Shown: in pieces, positions 60,757-64,000 of the stretch
Layout: each line of letters starts with the position of its first letter
Numbering within the stretch: the first letter of the stretch is position 1
Source: Rheinheimera sp. A13L
GTDB lineage: Bacteria > Pseudomonadota > Gammaproteobacteria > Enterobacterales > Alteromonadaceae
Length of the DNA stretch: 64,000 bases
Direction of reading: 5' to 3'
NCBI RefSeq assembly: GCF_000217935.1
Contig: NZ_AFHI01000056.1
Location: forward strand, 116,862 to 180,861
The notes under the pieces: generated by a model
Seen by the model: the letters and a program-made list of their open reading frames with translations, nothing else
What the model was told of the DNA's origin: nothing
Databases searched by the model: none
Made by a program: the position numbers and the translations under genes

Positions 60757-62664
60757 TTATTTGTTGTCTTTAACTTCTTCGAACTCAGCATCGACGACGT
60801 CATCACCAGCAGCATTGCGTGCTTGAGGTTCAGCGCCACCTTGCTGCGCTTTCGCCTGAGCCACTTCAGACAGTTTCTGAGAGGCCTGAATAAGCGCCTG
60901 AGTTTTAGCTTCGATCTCTGCTTTATCGTTTGCTTTAATGGCTGTTTCCAGCGCTGCAACAGCAGCTTCAATCTCTTGCTTGTCGTTGGTGGCTAAGTCG
61001 TTGCCTGCTTCTTCAATTTGCTTGCGGGTTGCATGCACTAAAGCGTCAGCCTGGTTACGGGTTTGCACTAACTCTTCAAACTTTTTGTCTTCTTCAGCAT
61101 TCAGTTCAGCGTCACGTACCATACGTTCCACTTCTTCATCCGTTAAGCCTGAAGAAGCTTTGATGGTGATCTTCTGCTCTTTACCAGTGTCTTTATCTTT
61201 GGCAGACACATGCAGAATACCATCAGCGTCTAAGTCGAAGGTTACTTCGATTTGTGGTTCACCACGACGGCCTGGACGAATACCTTCTAAATTGAACTGA
61301 CCCAGTGACTTGTTGGCAGAAGCTTGCTTACGCTCACCTTGCAGCACATGGATAGTTACAGCAGCCTGGTTATCATCTGCAGTAGAGAAAGTTTGTGACT
61401 TCTTGGTTGGGATAGTGGTGTTCTTCTCAATCAAGGCTGTCATTACGCTACCCATAGTCTCTATACCTAAAGACAGTGGGGTTACGTCTAATAACAAGAC
61501 GTCAGTCACATCACCAGACAATACAGCGCCCTGAATGGCAGCACCCACAGCTACAGCTTCGTCAGGGTTCACGTCTTTACGTGGCTCTTTACCGAAGAAG
61601 GCAGTAACAGCTTCCTGAACTTTAGGCATACGAGTCTGACCACCTACCAGGATGATATCGTTGATATCACTTACAGACAGGTCAGCATCTTTTAATGCCT
61701 GTTTCAGCGGCTCGATAGTGCGCTGAATTAAATCGTCCACCAGCGATTCCAGCTTAGCGCGGGTTACTTTGATGTTTAAATGCTTAGGACCAGTGGCATC
61801 TGCTGTGATATACGGCAGGTTCACTTCAGTCTGAGAAGCAGAAGACAATTCGATCTTGGCTTTTTCGCCCGCTTCTTTTAAGCGCTGCATCGCCAGTGGA
61901 TCGTTACGCAGGTCAATGCCCTGCTCTTTTTTGAATTCGTCTACTAAGTAGTTGATCACACGAGAGTCAAAGTCTTCGCCACCTAAGTGAGTGTCACCGT
62001 TGGTTGCTAATACTTCAAAGGTTTGTTCGCCATCTACATCGTCGATTTCAATGATAGAGATATCAAAAGTACCGCCACCTAAGTCATACACTGCAACTTT
62101 GGTGTCGCCTTTTTTCTTATCCATACCATAAGCCAGAGCAGCTGCTGTTGGCTCGTTGATGATACGTCTTACTTCTAAACCAGCGATACGGCCGGCATCT
62201 TTAGTGGCCTGACGTTGTGCATCGTTGAAGTAAGCAGGAACTGTGATTACCGCTTCAGTCACTGGCTCGCCCAGATAATCTTCAGCAGTTTTCTTCATCT
62301 TTTTCAGCACTTCTGCAGAAATCTGTGGTGCAGCTAATTTTTTGCCTTTCACTTCAACCCAGGCGTCACCATTATCAGCTTTAACGATTTGGTAAGGCAT
62401 GATTTTGATATCACGCTGAACTTCAGCATCTTCAAAACGACGACCAATCAAACGCTTAATTGCGAACAAAGTATTTTTTGGGTTAGTCACAGCCTGACGT
62501 TTAGCTGGCTGACCTACTAATACTTCGCCGTCTTCAGCATAAGCGATGATGGAAGGAGTGGTTCTGGTACCTTCAGCGTTTTCAAGAACGCGTGGCTGGT
62601 CGCCATCTAAAATAGCCACACAGCTGTTTGTTGTACCTAAGTCAATACCAATAATTCTACCCAT
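60757..62664 (-). CDS. dnaK: Chaperone protein DnaK (Hsp70)
   Basis: A 635-residue Hsp70. The nucleotide domain starts [17 protein letters not shown]; the linker [15 protein letters not shown] precedes the substrate-binding domain; the helical lid ends in a Gln/Ala-rich tail and EEVKD. It folds and protects proteins with DnaJ and GrpE (grpE is not in the window). A sigma-32 promoter precedes it. Confidence 0.98.
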   Translation of the reverse strand: MGRIIGIDLGTTNSCVAILDGDQPRVLENAEGTRTTPSIIAYAEDGEVLVGQPAKRQAVTNPKNTLFAIKRLIGRRFEDAEVQRDIKIMPYQIVKADNGDAWVEVKGKKLAAPQISAEVLKKMKKTAEDYLGEPVTEAVITVPAYFNDAQRQATKDAGRIAGLEVRRIINEPTAAALAYGMDKKKGDTKVAVYDLGGGTFDISIIEIDDVDGEQTFEVLATNGDTHLGGEDFDSRVINYLVDEFKKEQGIDLRNDPLAMQRLKEAGEKAKIELSSASQTEVNLPYITADATGPKHLNIKVTRAKLESLVDDLIQRTIEPLKQALKDADLSVSDINDIILVGGQTRMPKVQEAVTAFFGKEPRKDVNPDEAVAVGAAIQGAVLSGDVTDVLLLDVTPLSLGIETMGSVMTALIEKNTTIPTKKSQTFSTADDNQAAVTIHVLQGERKQASANKSLGQFNLEGIRPGRRGEPQIEVTFDLDADGILHVSAKDKDTGKEQKITIKASSGLTDEEVERMVRDAELNAEEDKKFEELVQTRNQADALVHATRKQIEEAGNDLATNDKQEIEAAVAALETAIKANDKAEIEAKTQALIQASQKLSEVAQAKAQQGGAEPQARNAAGDDVVDAEFEEVKDNK

Positions 62665-62713
62665 AACTACTCTCCGCTTATTAATCTTTACAATTAAAAT
62701 TGTGTTGACTGGT

Positions 62714-62743
62714 TAATGGGGTTTATCCCTATTCGATTCAAGG
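62714..62743 (-). promoter_or_regulatory. Sigma-32 (heat-shock) promoter of dnaK-dnaJ
   Basis: On the minus strand CCTTGAA (complement of 62737-62743) and CCCCATTA (complement of 62714-62721), with 15 bases between the CTTGAA and CCCCAT cores. This closely matches the heat-shock consensus and leaves a ~40-base leader to dnaK. Confidence 0.88.
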
Positions 62744-62845
62744 TTATTTTTTTAAAAAAATTTATCGTTTGTGCGATAAATGAGCAAAAAGGCGGGTTCA
62801 GCCGCCCATTAGCGCTGAAACTAAGGCAATAGAACAGAAAAGCAT

Positions 62846-62875
62846 TTAACCCCAAAAGCAATTGCGGCGTATAAT
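62846..62875 (+). promoter_or_regulatory. Predicted sigma-70 promoter of luxS
   Basis: A perfect TATAAT (62870-62875) with TTAACC 18 bases upstream (62846-62851), about 38 bases before the luxS start. Confidence 0.6.
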
Positions 62876-62919
62876 CCTTCATAATTACCGAACACAGAGC
62901 CTGAACAGAGAGAACCATT

Positions 62920-63426
62920 ATGCCTTTATTAGACAGCTTTACCGTTGACCACACCATTATGAAAGCTCCTGCTGTACGAGTTGCGAAAAAAATGAACACG
63001 CCAAAAGGTGATGCTATTACTGTTTTTGATTTACGTTTTTGTGTGCCTAACGAAGAAATTCTGTCGGAAAAAGGTATTCATACACTGGAGCATTTATTTG
63101 CCGGTTTTATGCGTGATCATTTAAATGGTGACGGCGTAGAAATCATCGACATTTCCCCTATGGGCTGTCGCACAGGTTTTTATATGAGCCTGATTGGTAC
63201 ACCGGACGAGCAGCGTGTCGCAGCAGCATGGCAAGCCGCTATGGCGGACGTACTGACAGTACAAAACCAGTCTGAAATTCCTGAGCTGAACATTTATCAA
63301 TGCGGTACTGCTCAGATGCATTCTTTGGAAGAAGCCAAAGAAATAGCACAGAACATTATCAGCCGTGGTGTAGGTGTGAATTTAAACGACGAGTTAAAAC
63401 TTTCTGCTGAGTTTTTAAAGCAATAA
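62920..63426 (+). CDS. luxS: S-ribosylhomocysteine lyase (AI-2 synthesis)
   Basis: A 168-residue metalloenzyme that splits S-ribosylhomocysteine into homocysteine and the AI-2 precursor. Metal ligands are H54 and H58 (HTLEH) and C128 (YQCGT); the catalytic Cys is C83 (MGCRTG). The AGAGAG site precedes the ATG. It is divergent from dnaK and ends at a strong terminator. Use as a signal or only for methyl-cycle recycling cannot be told from the window. Confidence 0.97.
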   Translation: MPLLDSFTVDHTIMKAPAVRVAKKMNTPKGDAITVFDLRFCVPNEEILSEKGIHTLEHLFAGFMRDHLNGDGVEIIDISPMGCRTGFYMSLIGTPDEQRVAAAWQAAMADVLTVQNQSEIPELNIYQCGTAQMHSLEEAKEIAQNIISRGVGVNLNDELKLSAEFLKQ

Positions 63427-63442
63427 GTTTTGTCATCGAAAC

Positions 63443-63480
63443 AAAAAGCCACAGCGTTAACATGCTGTGGCTTTTTTTTG
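63443..63480 (+). terminator. Terminator after luxS
   Basis: AAAAAGCCACAGC (63443-63455) pairs with GCTGTGGCTTTTT (63464-63476), followed by more T. Confidence 0.93.
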
Positions 63481-63602
63481 CTTGTTTTTTTGCGCTGAGG
63501 TGGGACTTAGGGGCTTCTCTGGTGCGCGGGCGCGTTTGATTTTTGGCTGAGAGCTGAGCTAAATATGTTCGGAATTCAAGCAGGTTGGTTCTGTGCTTGG
63601 GG

Positions 63603-63925
63603 GCGGTGAACTGTAGGGGCCCCCCTTGTGGGCGCCCGTTTGGAATACGAAGAGCGGATTGGTGTTGAATTCGTGACGGTGAACTACATTATTCCGGGCA
63701 TCCTGCCCTCCACCCTTCGGGCCGGCTGCGCCGTTCCAAACTGCTCCCGGGAGTTTGGTCGCAGAGCTCAAGGCGTGAAACAGGCGTGACGCAAAACTGT
63801 TTGCGTCCCGTTTTTCCTGTTTCACCCTGGCGGTGAACTACTTTGCGCACCCCATCCATGGGGTTCGTCCCTTTGGGACCCGCCGTTGGCGGTCCAAATT
63901 GGCTCCCGGCCAATTTGTCGCATGG
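63603..63925. repeat. Hairpin-rich, GC-rich repeat region downstream of luxS
   Basis: Two related units, A (63676-63767) and B (63830-63925), and a partial one at 63603-63642, each open with CGGTGAACT. Units A and B share four hairpins in order, with identical loops but different paired bases, for example CCAAACT/AGTTTGG in A and CAAATTGG/CCAATTTG in B. Between them is a long hairpin, GTGAAACAGG (63775-63784) with CCTGTTTCAC (63816-63825), enclosing GACGCAAA/TTTGCGTC. No credible gene is present. This is the main content of the 574-base gap after luxS; 63481-63602 shows nothing I can name. Confidence 0.75.
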
Positions 63926-63965
63926 GAATGCCCTGCTCGAATGGCTCACCATCAGATTTCACGCA

Positions 63966-63995
63966 AATAAAAAACCCCGCTCACTGAGCGGGGTT
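63966..63995 (-). terminator. Terminator of a minus-strand gene beyond the right edge
   Basis: AACCCCGCTC and GAGCGGGGTT (arms within 63973-63995) form a ten-pair stem; on the minus strand six T follow. This implies a gene on the minus strand to the right of the window. Confidence 0.8.
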
Positions 63996-64000
63996 CTGTA

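Noticed and set aside
63559..63952. Two overlapping minus-strand open frames after luxS
   Set aside because: They run through the hairpin repeats, have odd composition (Gly, Pro, Arg-rich), no ribosome sites, and the compensatory stem changes argue for structure rather than coding.

Overview
The window reads as one contiguous stretch of a gammaproteobacterial chromosome. It is dense, intron-free, Sec/Tat/lipoprotein-rich, and carries two gene blocks whose order matches the enterobacterial leuS-to-lipA and greA-to-nlpI blocks. Protein style (tpiA next to secG, long FtsH start, DUF2959, a secreted long NagZ, several chemoreceptors) suggests an aquatic Alteromonadales/Chromatiaceae-type bacterium such as Rheinheimera. 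That genus guess is inference, not proven here. I see no prophage, transposase, CRISPR array, rRNA or integrase.

Layout. 1-12.2 kb is accessory: a PhoD-like phosphatase running off the left edge, two chemoreceptors, a secreted two-domain beta-N-acetylhexosaminidase, a secreted cyanophycinase-like peptidase, a periplasmic solute-binding protein and small membrane proteins. 12.2-15.8 kb holds YjjG, a LonB-type protease and a YbeL-like zinc-ribbon protein. 16-17.2 kb is a secreted beta-lactamase-fold serine hydrolase. 17.3-30.6 kb is the envelope/lipoate block leuS-lptE-holA-nadD-rsfS-rlmH-mrdA-mrdB-rlpA-dacA, then ybeD, lipB and lipA. 30.7-32.3 kb has a PilZ protein and an HExxH lipoprotein. 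32.3-54.5 kb, almost all on the minus strand, is the translation/transcription block carA-carB-greA, rlmE-ftsH-folP-glmM-tpiA-secG-tRNA-Leu, then tRNA-fMet-rimP-nusA-infB-rbfA-truB-rpsO-pnp-nlpI. 54.7-63.4 kb has dapB, an iron alcohol dehydrogenase, an NhaC-type antiporter, an M48 lipoprotein protease, dnaK-dnaJ and luxS.

Regulation visible in the sequence includes sigma-32-type promoters in front of dnaK and rlmE-ftsH, a strong stable-RNA-type promoter before tRNA-fMet, two tandem terminators between tRNA-fMet and rimP, and a leader with a hairpin and pyrimidine tract before carA. Several conserved genes use TTG or GTG starts.

The least ordinary DNA is in the gaps. (1) A 266-bp cloverleaf-like MITE with near-perfect terminal inverted repeats lies between ybeD and lipB, and its edge supplies the lipB -10-like box. 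(2) An 81-bp structured repeat, present as one copy between rpsO and pnp and three tandem copies after the antiporter, sits each time directly after the U-tract of a terminator-like hairpin and in the same orientation. (3) A 300-bp set of hairpins downstream of luxS shows paired (compensatory) base changes between its two repeat units. No complete novel protein system was found; these repeats are the best candidates for something undescribed.
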